In this document: positions 1 to 6,944 of the stretch, one piece after another | How positions within the stretch are numbered: the stretch's first letter is position 1 | Layout of the letters: each line of letters begins with the position of its first letter | DNA from: Candidatus Thorarchaeota archaeon | GTDB lineage: Archaea > Asgardarchaeota > Thorarchaeia > Thorarchaeales > Thorarchaeaceae | DNA: 12,209 nucleotides | NCBI GenBank assembly: GCA_030638785.1 | Contig: DAOWDY010000175.1 | Span: 1 to 12,209, forward strand | Direction: 5' to 3' | Made by a program: the position numbers and the translations under genes | Notes under the pieces: generated by a model | What the model was told of the DNA's origin: nothing | Seen by the model: the letters and a program-made list of their open reading frames with translations, nothing else | Database searches by the model: none

Positions 1-10
1 GACGAGAGTC

Positions 11-1591
11 TTGCCAGAGAGTCCTATAATACCCGAATTTGCCATGTATGAAGACGGTCTAGAACAATCTGAACTTTCAGATATTGCAAACCGTCTAGCT
101 GCAGGAATTCGAACTGGCAAGGATAGATTCATGCATTTCACTGATATTCTTACGGAGTATGTGGGTAGTGGAGAATGGAAGAATCGCAGTGAAGGTTTTC
201 TTGCCTTGTGTGCTAAGGCTTCATTCTTACGTGGTCTTTATGGGTATAATCAGGTACTTGCTAAAAGTAGTACAAGTATAGTATGCAAAGGTTATGCAGC
301 TGCTGCATACTGCAGACAGAGTCTGGATCCACGCTGGATGAACAACTTGCAAACCTATGTTAACCAAGCATGGCAAGCAAAGGATTATGTTGTATTCTCA
401 GAACTATCTGGTCAATTAGCTGGGATTTTAATCGATTTAGGCTATGCAGAAAGAGCTAAGGTAATCGCATCTGAAAGCATTGACAAAGTCACAAAGGCAA
501 CTACAAAAGATGAAAGTATACGCAATCGGGTTCAAACTGCATTACTTCGATCAAGAATTCTCATGGCACCTATCGACCTACAAGCTGGTGCTAAGGATGA
601 AGCCCATGTACTTCTTGATTCAGCTGGTGAAACTGCTCGGCTCTTAGACCACCAACTTGCCCTCACAGATATCAGTTATTACCGAGCACTTATACTTGAG
701 GACTCCCAAGAATATGATCGCGCCCTGGATTTAGGAAGGTCCGCCCTCCAACAGTATGAACAAATGGGATATCGTCATGGAGTTGCGAGTGCACGCAATC
801 TAATTGGTGTCATCCATATGGATCGAGGGGAGAGCCAGGACGCACGTGATGAATTTGAAGAACTGCTTGTGATTCAGCAACAACTGAATAATCAAGTTGG
901 TCTAGCAAAGACGCTAATCAATGTAGGAGAGATAGATAGAGAACTTGGTCAATTTAGACAGATGGAGATTTACAACCGGAGAGCCCTTGAAATTAGCCAA
1001 GAAGCAGAGTATATGAGAGGAATAGCTACATCAAAGATCAATCTTGGCGATGTTATGCTACGCAAAGGAGAGTTCGAGGAAGCAATTCAATATTATTCAG
1101 AGAGTGTCAAGATATCTGAAGGCACAGGAATGAGAGACCTTATGGTTTTCGCTCCATTTCTGATTGCTGATGCATACTTTATGCAACAAGAATTTGACAA
1201 AGCCCTCAAAATCTATCGCGAAATGGGTAAGACTGCAAAAGAATTTGGATATCCTTGGGCGAAATTCCATTCCATCGTAAGCGAGATCGTTACCTTATGG
1301 GAAACTGGAGAACTAGCTCCCTCTGACCGCATACGTGAAGTACAACAAATACTAGGAACATCTACAGATTGGAAAAATGCTATTGATGCCAAACGTATGC
1401 GTGATGTGAGAGCCAGATTATATGAGGATCCTGCTTTGGAGAGCGATATTTGTATACTCTATGACAGAGAGAAAAATTTTGAGTGCCGATTTGAACGTAA
1501 ATCACCAAGAAAAGGGTGCTCAGGAAATCTATTCTGGAAGGCATCGGTATGTCCTCATTTGATTGAATTCCTGGAGAAACTTGAGGAATAA
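11..1591 (+). CDS. TPR-repeat protein with C-terminal cysteine array
   Basis: The protein has 526 residues from a TTG at 11. The frame is open to the window edge, so the true start may lie upstream or be ATG 44. Residues about 219-412 hold five tetratricopeptide repeats at an almost exact 40-residue period (starts near 219, 259, 299, 339 and 380), as in TPR_12/kinesin-light-chain-type arrays. Typical TPR positions are filled, for example GEFEEAIQYYSESVKI. The part before them is also helical. The last 46 residues carry C481, C492, C503 and C514, each 11 apart, then H516 in CPH, which could bind zinc. No signal peptide or membrane span is seen, so it is probably cytosolic. TPR arrays usually dock protein partners. 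The next three genes encode P-loop-like and receiver proteins, which suggests a scaffold or sensor role; this is inference. The fold is secure and the function unknown. Confidence 0.85.
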   Translation: MPESPIIPEFAMYEDGLEQSELSDIANRLAAGIRTGKDRFMHFTDILTEYVGSGEWKNRSEGFLALCAKASFLRGLYGYNQVLAKSSTSIVCKGYAAAAYCRQSLDPRWMNNLQTYVNQAWQAKDYVVFSELSGQLAGILIDLGYAERAKVIASESIDKVTKATTKDESIRNRVQTALLRSRILMAPIDLQAGAKDEAHVLLDSAGETARLLDHQLALTDISYYRALILEDSQEYDRALDLGRSALQQYEQMGYRHGVASARNLIGVIHMDRGESQDARDEFEELLVIQQQLNNQVGLAKTLINVGEIDRELGQFRQMEIYNRRALEISQEAEYMRGIATSKINLGDVMLRKGEFEEAIQYYSESVKISEGTGMRDLMVFAPFLIADAYFMQQEFDKALKIYREMGKTAKEFGYPWAKFHSIVSEIVTLWETGELAPSDRIREVQQILGTSTDWKNAIDAKRMRDVRARLYEDPALESDICILYDREKNFECRFERKSPRKGCSGNLFWKASVCPHLIEFLEKLEE

Positions 1592-1644
1592 TATTCTCTA
1601 ATTACGCTACACTTGGCCGTTGTAGTTTTCGCAATTGACTTAGC

Positions 1645-1667
1645 CCCACTTACGTTAATAAGGTGGG
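1645..1667 (+). promoter_or_regulatory. Hairpin over a possible SD before the GvpD-like gene
   Basis: CCCACTTA (1645-1652) can pair with TAAGGTGGG (1659-1667), giving 8 base pairs with one bulged G and a 6-base loop. The 3' arm includes AAGGTGG, an SD-like element 3 nt before ATG 1670. If 1670 is a start, the hairpin could mask it. If translation begins at 1703, the hairpin may just separate the two genes. It could also be chance. Confidence 0.25.
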
Positions 1668-1702
1668 TAATGCAATTTACTTCGCGCAAGGGGACAGACC
1701 GC

Positions 1703-3088
1703 ATGAGTGAAATTGGCGGAGTACCTCCAAGTATAAGAGATGCACTCTCTTCAAAGTCTGGATTTGTACTCGTAGTCACCGGAAAACCAGGAACAGGCAA
1801 ATCCCTATTCGCTCAAGAAATCTTTAGGACATTTGAGAGCTCTTTCATGATAATAACAAGTACAGAGAATCACATGGCCACCGTCATGTCACTCTCGGAT
1901 GCTGTTCCAGATTGGGGTGATAGACATGTACTTACACAATACTGGCGACCTCTCGTTGAGAAGATATCACATGAATCCAGCCTAGAAACCCAGCTCTCCC
2001 GCCTTGTTGGGGCTTCAGAGGATCAAGGCACTGCAGATGTAGTTATCATTGATTCTTGGAATGACTTTGTTGAACCAATTAATCCCGAAAATCGCTATGA
2101 GATTCAGCAGTCATTAATTCATGCTGCGAGAAATGAAGGTCGGAAACTTGTTCTGGTTACTGAGGGAGAATGGGACGCGCCAATGAATAATACCCTATAC
2201 CACTCAGCAGATGGTATCGTTACTCTTGAGAAGATTCGCGAGAGCCAGCGTATGTATCGTCAAATCGTGCTGGAAAAAATGCGTGCACAACTCATTAATC
2301 AAGATTCATTTCTATTCACACTTCATCAGGGACGTTTCACATACATTCCATGGTATGTGCATCAATATCCCGCAATTACCATGGGAAGGGAAACAATCGC
2401 TGATCCATCGCCTGAGCGAATGTCAACAGGAAATCTAAGCTTAGATACCGTTTTAGGTGGAGGTTTCAAGAAAGGGAAATTGAGCCTAATCGAAGTTGAT
2501 AACCTTAGCGTCCCTTATTTAGAAACGATCTACATTCCCTTTCTTTCCAACCATCTTGAACTTGGAAGACCAGCTGTTATTTTATTGCCAGAAGGATGGT
2601 CACCAGAGTTCTTTACTGAGAGTCTGACTCATTTTGTGGATAAGACACGTGTAGACTCACAGGTTGTATTCTTTGGTAGACATGCACCGGGTCAATATGC
2701 TAATGTTAGAGGCCTTGATGCTGATCCCCGAAAGACCCTGCAGGAAATTCGATATGAATCAAGTGAGTTAGAAAGGAAATTCGATCACGAAGTTACAGAG
2801 CTGTTTGCTCTTGACACCTTAGAGAATATGTATGGACCCACAGAAGTACGAAGTATGATAGCAGAATTATCTGCTTCACTCCCTCGAGCAAAAAGAACCA
2901 CATTGACCATTCTTAGTAGACAGCAGGAGGTAACGAGTGAGTCAATATCACATCATGTCCACCTCAGAGTTCAGGAGATCTGCGGTGTCATGGGTGTATG
3001 TGGTGAAAATCCTAGAACCAATTTCCTAGCTGTACGTCCTAATCTCTCTGGAGGATTCCTAGATTACGAACTAATGCCCATTGTTTAG
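1703..3088 (+). CDS. Tandem RecA/KaiC-fold P-loop protein, GvpD-like
   Basis: ATG 1703 gives 461 residues beginning MSEIGGVPPS. It is preceded by AGGGGA 8 nt upstream. ATG 1670 (tight SD AAGGTGG) and TTG 1613 (no SD) are in-frame alternatives. Domain 1 has a full Walker A, GKPGTGKS (27-34), and a Walker B, VVIIDSW (113-119). It ends with EKMRAQ and FTLHQGRF, like the KLRG and FTL-GRF motifs of GvpD/KaiC-like ATPases. Domain 2 opens with a KaiC-style STGNLSLDTVLGGGF (241-255), but where Walker A should be it has EVDNLSVPYL with no GK[ST]. A Walker B-like FALDTLE follows near 369-375. Only domain 1 is likely to bind ATP, with domain 2 a pseudo-ATPase. No gas-vesicle structural gene is nearby, so GvpD resemblance does not imply gas vesicles. 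The receiver gene starts 12 nt later, so this is probably a signalling ATPase in an operon. Confidence 0.85.
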   Translation: MSEIGGVPPSIRDALSSKSGFVLVVTGKPGTGKSLFAQEIFRTFESSFMIITSTENHMATVMSLSDAVPDWGDRHVLTQYWRPLVEKISHESSLETQLSRLVGASEDQGTADVVIIDSWNDFVEPINPENRYEIQQSLIHAARNEGRKLVLVTEGEWDAPMNNTLYHSADGIVTLEKIRESQRMYRQIVLEKMRAQLINQDSFLFTLHQGRFTYIPWYVHQYPAITMGRETIADPSPERMSTGNLSLDTVLGGGFKKGKLSLIEVDNLSVPYLETIYIPFLSNHLELGRPAVILLPEGWSPEFFTESLTHFVDKTRVDSQVVFFGRHAPGQYANVRGLDADPRKTLQEIRYESSELERKFDHEVTELFALDTLENMYGPTEVRSMIAELSASLPRAKRTTLTILSRQQEVTSESISHHVHLRVQEICGVMGVCGENPRTNFLAVRPNLSGGFLDYELMPIV

Positions 3089-3100
3089 AGTTGATTTACC

Positions 3101-3484
3101 GTGAACGAAAAGAAACCAAAGATCCTGGTTGTGGATGACGAACAGGTTACTACCGATCTTGCTAAGAGATTTCTTGAAAAACACGGTTTCAATGTTGTAT
3201 GTGCATATGATGGTGAAACTGCATTAGTTCTGGCACATTCAGAGAAACCAGATCTCATCTTACTTGATGTAATGCTACCAAAATTGGACGGATTTGAGGT
3301 CTGTCAACAATTGAAGAATGAGGATTCATTCAAGGAAGTACCAATTCTCATGTTCACGGCAAAAGGATTGAGTCGTGACATCAAGAGAGGAAAAGAGGTT
3401 GGCGCTGACGAATATATTATCAAGCCCTTTTCAGGGAAGGCTTTGGTTGCTACCATTAGAAAGCATTTGGGTATTGAGGAGTGA
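3101..3484 (+). CDS. Stand-alone CheY-like response regulator receiver
   Basis: This is a single receiver domain of 127 residues starting at GTG 3101, 12 nt after the P-loop gene. The acidic pair D12-D13 (VVDDE), the phospho-acceptor D56 (LLDVMLP), the switch residue T86 (FTAKG) and the conserved K108-P109 (IIKPF) are all present. It should therefore be phosphorylatable. No DNA-binding or enzymatic output domain follows, as in CheY or Spo0F type proteins, so the output must be by protein-protein contact. The obvious partners are the flanking RecA-like proteins and the TPR protein. No histidine kinase is encoded in the window, so the phosphodonor must come from elsewhere. No strong SD precedes the GTG, and translational coupling to the upstream gene is plausible. 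The family call is certain; the role in this cluster is inferred. Confidence 0.95.
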   Translation: MNEKKPKILVVDDEQVTTDLAKRFLEKHGFNVVCAYDGETALVLAHSEKPDLILLDVMLPKLDGFEVCQQLKNEDSFKEVPILMFTAKGLSRDIKRGKEVGADEYIIKPFSGKALVATIRKHLGIEE

Positions 3485-3498
3485 GAGGTTAGACTGTT

Positions 3499-4182
3499 AT
3501 GGTCAGTGGAAAACAAACGAATAACCACCTACATACCAATGTTATAGACAGTCTATTGACTAAACCCCCAAGGGGTTATGTCTTCTTGGTGATGGCTGCA
3601 CAGGAGAGTCACTATGATCTCTTTATGAGTACTCTGGCGAGGAAATCTCTCAACAACAAGATGAGAACACTCAATGTTGTAACGGAAGCCCGCAATCGCC
3701 AGCTTATGCAAGATATGGCTAAGAAACAGGATGATGATTACCATATCCTAGAAGTGAATTATGGTCAAGAAACCATTGGGAAACACACATGCTCACCTCA
3801 TCTACATGAGATCAACATAATGATGAGAAGTCTGAGAAATGTAATAGAACCAAGAGTTGTCACTTTTGAAGCATTAACACCGCTCCTGATTGACTTCTCA
3901 GCACGTGACGTGGTTCAATTCTTCAAGGAGAGTGTTGAAGAGAGCATCAAGGTGGGCTCTGTTGAATTCTATCTTCTCCATGCCGAAACAGCTGATCCTG
4001 TTACAATTAATCAACTCTTTTCCTTGGCTCAGGGAATCATTATGCTGACCACAGCTCAAGGTAAGAATTACATGACAATCAAGAAATCAACAGGTGTTGA
4101 ATTACCTTACAATCCTATCGAGTATGTACCAAGTATGATAGGAAAGGACAGGACTGAATGGACGATTGAGTTGAATTGGTAA
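3499..4182 (+). CDS. P-loop-less RecA/KaiC-like protein
   Basis: The protein has 227 residues from ATG 3499, 14 nt after the receiver gene, with GAGAGGT (3483-3489) as SD. The strand and helix order resembles a KaiC/RecA core. PRGYVFLVMAAQESHYDLF (24-42) sits where beta-1, the P-loop and helix 1 would be, but there is no GxxGxGK[ST]. RTLNVVTEA (56-64) resembles beta-2. RVVTFEAL (119-126) takes the Walker B position. EFYLLHA (156-162) and QGIIMLT (178-184) look like the following core strands, and the tail NYMTIKKSTG is like the KaiC-type C-terminal hairpin. It may be a nucleotide-free homologue or partner of the tandem P-loop protein, like other degenerate KaiC-like proteins of archaea. The fold call comes from reading patterns and is moderate. 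It ends 2 nt before the convergent ArsR-type gene. Confidence 0.6.
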   Translation: MVSGKQTNNHLHTNVIDSLLTKPPRGYVFLVMAAQESHYDLFMSTLARKSLNNKMRTLNVVTEARNRQLMQDMAKKQDDDYHILEVNYGQETIGKHTCSPHLHEINIMMRSLRNVIEPRVVTFEALTPLLIDFSARDVVQFFKESVEESIKVGSVEFYLLHAETADPVTINQLFSLAQGIIMLTTAQGKNYMTIKKSTGVELPYNPIEYVPSMIGKDRTEWTIELNW

Positions 4183-4184
4183 CT

Positions 4185-4895
4185 TCAGTCTTCGATATCT
4201 ATAGTGACTTCTTCGTCGTTATCTTCTACGTTTACTGGTTTTACATGAGCACCTAGCAATTTCTCGAAGATGGCAAGCACTTCTTCCATAAGATCCTTAG
4301 GAGCTTTTTGTTTGTCAAGACTCCCCTCAATTCTAACAGGGTTCAGGCGAGAACGAACTGCTCGACAACTCTCCGCATCCCACTTATATTCCTGCATAAT
4401 CAACTCAACTCTCTGGATGATTTGCCCCCGAATATTAGCAAGTTTCATGCTCTCGCTTTGTATTTCTGATACACGCTGGTTGACCTTTGTTAGCTCCTTA
4501 AGGAGCTGACGTACGGCTCTAACGTCTGACCGGACTTTAGGAATAACGTATCCTTGAGACATTTGCACACGAGCAACATGCGGCATCAGATGAACGACAA
4601 ATGAGTTTGGAAGGATTGTAGTAGAAAGTCCAAATCCCTTGTTCAGACGGTAATACGTACGCTCTGGACCTAACTGACTCTCTCCAGTTTCTCTAGAAAC
4701 AATGTCAACGTTCTGTAATACCTCAAGATGCTTTATCACGACTCTTGAAGTAAGACGAAGTATCTTGCTTAATTCATAGGGATACCTTGGTTTTTGAGCA
4801 AGGAGTCTGAGAATTCTTCTTCTAGTTGAATGACCTAGAGCTTTGAATACTCTGTCTAGATTATCCGGCTGCTCTTGTGTATCCTTCTTGCTCAT
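4185..4895 (-). CDS. ArsR-type winged-helix transcriptional regulator
   Basis: I prefer ATG 4895 (236 residues), because AAGGGA lies 6-7 nt upstream. A TTG at 4910 would add five residues whose codons contain that SD. Residues 12-88 form an ArsR-like winged helix: LDRVFKALGHSTRRRILRLL, then the recognition region ELSKILRLTSRVVIKHLEVL, and a wing ending RTYYRLN. LSTTILPNSF just after it resembles the strand seen after the wing in many archaeal ArsR-like regulators. Residues about 120-172 look like a long amphipathic, possibly coiled-coil helix, which would serve dimerisation or sensing. The tail is acidic. No cysteine metal-binding motif of classical ArsR is visible. It lies downstream of a 50-residue ORF whose promoter carries a large palindrome, so autoregulation is likely. 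It converges with the RecA-like gene, leaving no room for separate terminators. Confidence 0.85.
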   Translation of the reverse strand: MSKKDTQEQPDNLDRVFKALGHSTRRRILRLLAQKPRYPYELSKILRLTSRVVIKHLEVLQNVDIVSRETGESQLGPERTYYRLNKGFGLSTTILPNSFVVHLMPHVARVQMSQGYVIPKVRSDVRAVRQLLKELTKVNQRVSEIQSESMKLANIRGQIIQRVELIMQEYKWDAESCRAVRSRLNPVRIEGSLDKQKAPKDLMEEVLAIFEKLLGAHVKPVNVEDNDEEVTIDIED

Positions 4896-4946
4896 TCTAA
4901 TTCCCTTCAATTTAGTAAGAAGATGTATCTCAAATTAAGTAAACGC

Positions 4947-5099
4947 CTACAAGTACTCTATTGTGTTCCAAATTGTGTAGAGAAACGTTAACCATTCCTT
5001 GTAGAGACCATCATCAAACCAGAACCCTTGTGTTAAATCAGCTGGGGATCGCTGTTCTGATTGGGGTTCATCTTCATCAAATCTAGTTGTTTCAAACAT
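4947..5099 (-). CDS. Putative 50-residue small protein
   Basis: ATG 5099 to TAG 4947 encodes 50 residues. The N-terminal half is polar and acidic (MFETTRFDEDEPQSEQ). The C-terminal half is aromatic and amphipathic (GFWFDDGLYKEWLTF, then LYTIWNTIEYL), with three Trp and three Tyr, as in a short helix that binds a partner or a membrane surface. AGAGTGAT a few bases upstream of the ATG is close to the archaeal SD. A TATA box and a palindrome lie farther upstream. The ArsR-type gene starts 51 nt after its stop on the same strand, so the two are probably co-transcribed. I recognise no family. The promoter, the SD and the non-random composition argue that it is real, but it could be a leader ORF. 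Confidence 0.6.
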   Translation of the reverse strand: MFETTRFDEDEPQSEQRSPADLTQGFWFDDGLYKEWLTFLYTIWNTIEYL

Positions 5100-5154
5100 G
5101 ATAATCACTCTAAACCAATTGCGAACCTAGCAAAGGTTGACTAGTGCACAATTG

Positions 5155-5173
5155 GTCACTAGTAACTAGTGAC
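5155..5173. promoter_or_regulatory. 19-nt palindromic operator candidate
   Basis: GTCACTAGTAACTAGTGAC has two perfect 9-base arms around a single central A. A third half-site, ACTAGTG, lies at 5140-5146. On the minus strand the palindrome begins 8 nt after the TATA box, so it should cover the transcription start of the small ORF/ArsR operon. This is a classic position for repression in archaea. The likely ligand is the dimeric ArsR-type regulator encoded downstream, which is inference. Confidence 0.7.
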
Positions 5174-5180
5174 TATTTGG

Positions 5181-5188
5181 TATATAAG
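5181..5188 (-). promoter_or_regulatory. TATA box of the small ORF/ArsR operon
   Basis: On the minus strand this reads CTTATATA, close to the archaeal box A consensus TTTATATA. Transcription would start about 25 nt downstream, near 5155-5160. That is inside the palindrome and leaves a leader of about 55-60 nt before ATG 5099. Confidence 0.6.
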
Positions 5189-5206
5189 GCTAGAGGTCTG
5201 TGATGA

Positions 5207-5530
5207 TTATCGATTAAGAGTTGTCGGTTTTCTCTTCCCAATAGAACTCTCCGAAGGAGTCTGCCTTGTCTTTGAACGATATCTCTCTAGAAGTGTATCT
5301 CCCTTCTCATAGAGAGGTCCTTGTCCAGTAATGAAGCTAGAAGAAACTCCATCTTTAGTTGTTATGACTGGTCGTGAAGCAGCCATAAGCAGATGCCGTA
5401 AAAATGATAGATCGGTGACCTTCTTTCCCATCCTACGTTGAAAACGCATCTTTTCCTCTTCCCAAGTAAGGATGTCATGTTCTGTTAAGCCTTTGAATAG
5501 CTTGTTTTTCAATTTCTGGTCATCAGCCAT
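5207..5530 (-). CDS. Uncharacterised 107-residue basic protein
   Basis: ATG 5530 starts 107 residues, with the SD GGAGTG about 8 nt upstream. I do not recognise a family. Residues 1-50 look helical and charged (KNKLFKGLTEHDILTWEEEKMRFQ is cut short here to LTEHDILTWEEEKMRFQ), with a basic stretch RRMGKK. A less ordered part follows with VITTKDGVSSSFITGQG. The C-terminus is basic and probably disordered (KTRQTPSESSIGKRKPTTLN). No membrane span, signal peptide or cysteine is present. It follows the DUF389 gene by 92 nt on the same strand and may share its transcript. The leader between them holds structures that could control its translation. The charge pattern would fit a nucleic-acid or membrane-surface binder, but nothing specific supports either. 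Confidence 0.65.
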   Translation of the reverse strand: MADDQKLKNKLFKGLTEHDILTWEEEKMRFQRRMGKKVTDLSFLRHLLMAASRPVITTKDGVSSSFITGQGPLYEKGDTLLERYRSKTRQTPSESSIGKRKPTTLNR

Positions 5531-5536
5531 TTACTG

Positions 5537-5602
5537 CACTCCAGTACAACTTTCTAAGAAAGTTAACCCTCCCCCAACTATAATTGAATGTGTCACTGGA
5601 GT
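5537..5602 (-). promoter_or_regulatory. Leader structure that could mask the SD of the 107-residue gene
   Basis: In the minus-strand RNA, ACTCCAGT (5602-5595) can pair with ACTGGAGT (5545-5538), which contains the GGAGTG SD of the gene starting at 5530. Between them, AACTTTCT and AGAAAGTT (5548-5555 and 5557-5564, plus-strand reading) form an 8-bp palindrome around one base. A weak TATA-like TTATAG lies at about 5580-5585. The elements could be an RNA switch on a DUF389 read-through transcript, or an operator at a separate start site. Confidence 0.4.
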
Positions 5603-5622
5603 AATACTTAGATCGTAAACTG

Positions 5623-6765
5623 TCATCCTGGCTCGCTTGGTTCTTCTCCGTTGTCTTTCTCTGGTTCTGCAACAGTTTTCGTTGGAGCATCCGTTGTTGG
5701 TGTTGGGGATGGTGTGAATGTCGCTGCAGTTTCAGCATTTGGAGAATGGTAGAGACTGCCGGACCTTTTCTTTCGGTACTGTGTAACAGCGGTCCAAGTG
5801 GCAGACTTGTCCTTAATTATTCCCAGTTTCTTAATTCTGAACATGATTATAGCTGAAATGTCGATCAATACGATGTTCATTCCAAGAAGCAATAGTGACC
5901 CAAGCCCGATAGAAATGCTATGCATCGAACCTGTGACAAGCCCAAGGGTAATCATCATTCCAACGTTGACAGCTGGAGGCATAAGGGCTGCAGAGATTGC
6001 CACACCGACAAGTGTTGACATATCTCCTTTTGTGACGGAAATTGCAATAGCAGTACCCGAAAAGATAGCAATACCAATATCGAGTGCAGAGAAGATTATC
6101 CCTCTTCGGGTTATCTCTGTAAGAATCATAGGAGCCGCTAGCCATTGGTTCTCGACCACAGTAACGAATGGAGGGTCAAATGGATAGAGAATTGGCATCA
6201 TAAGGGCCATGACTGCTCCCACAGCGAATGAGAGTCCCAATGCAAACAGCTCATTTCTTGTTCCTTTGATGAAGAGTTTGTTGTCCCCTACTACATATCC
6301 CACTGCGACACCAAGCATTGGCCCCATAAGAGGAGAAAGTAGCATTGATGCAACGATGATTGTGATGTTGTTTTGGATCAAACCAAAACCAGCCATTACT
6401 GCAGCGAATACAACAAATGCGATGAAGTCAAAACTAATCGCGGCTTGTTTCTTGACATTCTCATAAATTTCCTCGACAGCTAAATCTGCCTCTCGTTGCA
6501 TTGTCTTCTCGTTTGTTTCCTCTACCTCTCTTGGTAATGATGCTTTAAGATCCAAAATATCAATGAATCCAAACTCAACACCGACTCCTCTACTCTTCAG
6601 TCCCTCCATTGTATCACTGACGGCCTCATCAGGAATCCTAAACTGGAGTAAGTGTGCGTTATCTGCAGTAAATCTTACAATATTACTGATATTAAGAACG
6701 TCCACAAGAAAATCAAAGACTGTTTCCGTCTTTTCATAGGGAACCGTGATCTGTACTTGCTTCAC
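5623..6765 (-). CDS. DUF389-family membrane protein
   Basis: I choose GTG 6765 (380 residues) because GGGAGGG lies 7 nt upstream and MKQVQITVPYEKTETVFDFL matches the usual family start. The open frame reaches GTG 6864, but those 33 extra codons have no SD. Residues about 1-85 form the soluble alpha/beta domain typical of the family, and a charged linker follows. About six to seven membrane helices then span roughly 113-320. The conserved motifs MLLSPLMGPMLG and ISAALMPPAVNVG, which mark DUF389, are present. The C-terminal 40 residues are Pro/Thr- and Glu-rich (TPSPTPTTDAP) and look disordered. DUF389 proteins are integral membrane proteins, and their transport substrate is not established to my knowledge. 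The 107-residue gene follows on the same strand. Confidence 0.9.
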   Translation of the reverse strand: MKQVQITVPYEKTETVFDFLVDVLNISNIVRFTADNAHLLQFRIPDEAVSDTMEGLKSRGVGVEFGFIDILDLKASLPREVEETNEKTMQREADLAVEEIYENVKKQAAISFDFIAFVVFAAVMAGFGLIQNNITIIVASMLLSPLMGPMLGVAVGYVVGDNKLFIKGTRNELFALGLSFAVGAVMALMMPILYPFDPPFVTVVENQWLAAPMILTEITRRGIIFSALDIGIAIFSGTAIAISVTKGDMSTLVGVAISAALMPPAVNVGMMITLGLVTGSMHSISIGLGSLLLLGMNIVLIDISAIIMFRIKKLGIIKDKSATWTAVTQYRKKRSGSLYHSPNAETAATFTPSPTPTTDAPTKTVAEPEKDNGEEPSEPG

Positions 6766-6897
6766 AGAGTTACCCTCCCGAAGAATTAACGTGTCCTGCT
6801 TTGGAGGTCTATTAAGGGTTTCCAACTGAGCCCCAAACTGATATTGTAATACAGATAATACCACAATACGTACCTATGTGTAGCTAACATCATATTT

Positions 6898-6916
6898 TTC
6901 TTTGAAACTCAAAGAA
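6898..6916. promoter_or_regulatory. Palindrome in the divergent DUF389/LysE promoter region
   Basis: TTCTTTGA and TCAAAGAA are perfect 8-base arms around AAC. The site lies between the divergent DUF389 (start 6765) and LysE (start 6945) genes. It is just downstream of the AT-rich, TATA-like CATATTTTT (6891-6899) on the plus strand, so it may be an operator near the exporter's start site. The rest of 6766-6897 shows nothing else I can name. Confidence 0.4.
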
Positions 6917-6944
6917 TTTCAATAGCAGCATTGGTGTGACAAAC

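Noticed and set aside
1703..3088. Gas vesicle or circadian (Kai) function for the GvpD/KaiC-like protein
   Set aside because: No gvpA or other gas-vesicle gene and no kaiA or kaiB is present; the resemblance is at the level of the P-loop family only.
3563..3577. AACCCC-CAA-GGGGTT hairpin early in the P-loop-less RecA-like gene
   Set aside because: It lies in the coding sequence for an ordinary TKPPRG stretch and has no T-run or SD; most likely incidental.
6766..6864. Longer DUF389 protein from GTG 6864
   Set aside because: No SD there, and the added 33 residues do not resemble the family, whose usual N-terminus matches the GTG 6765 start with a strong SD.
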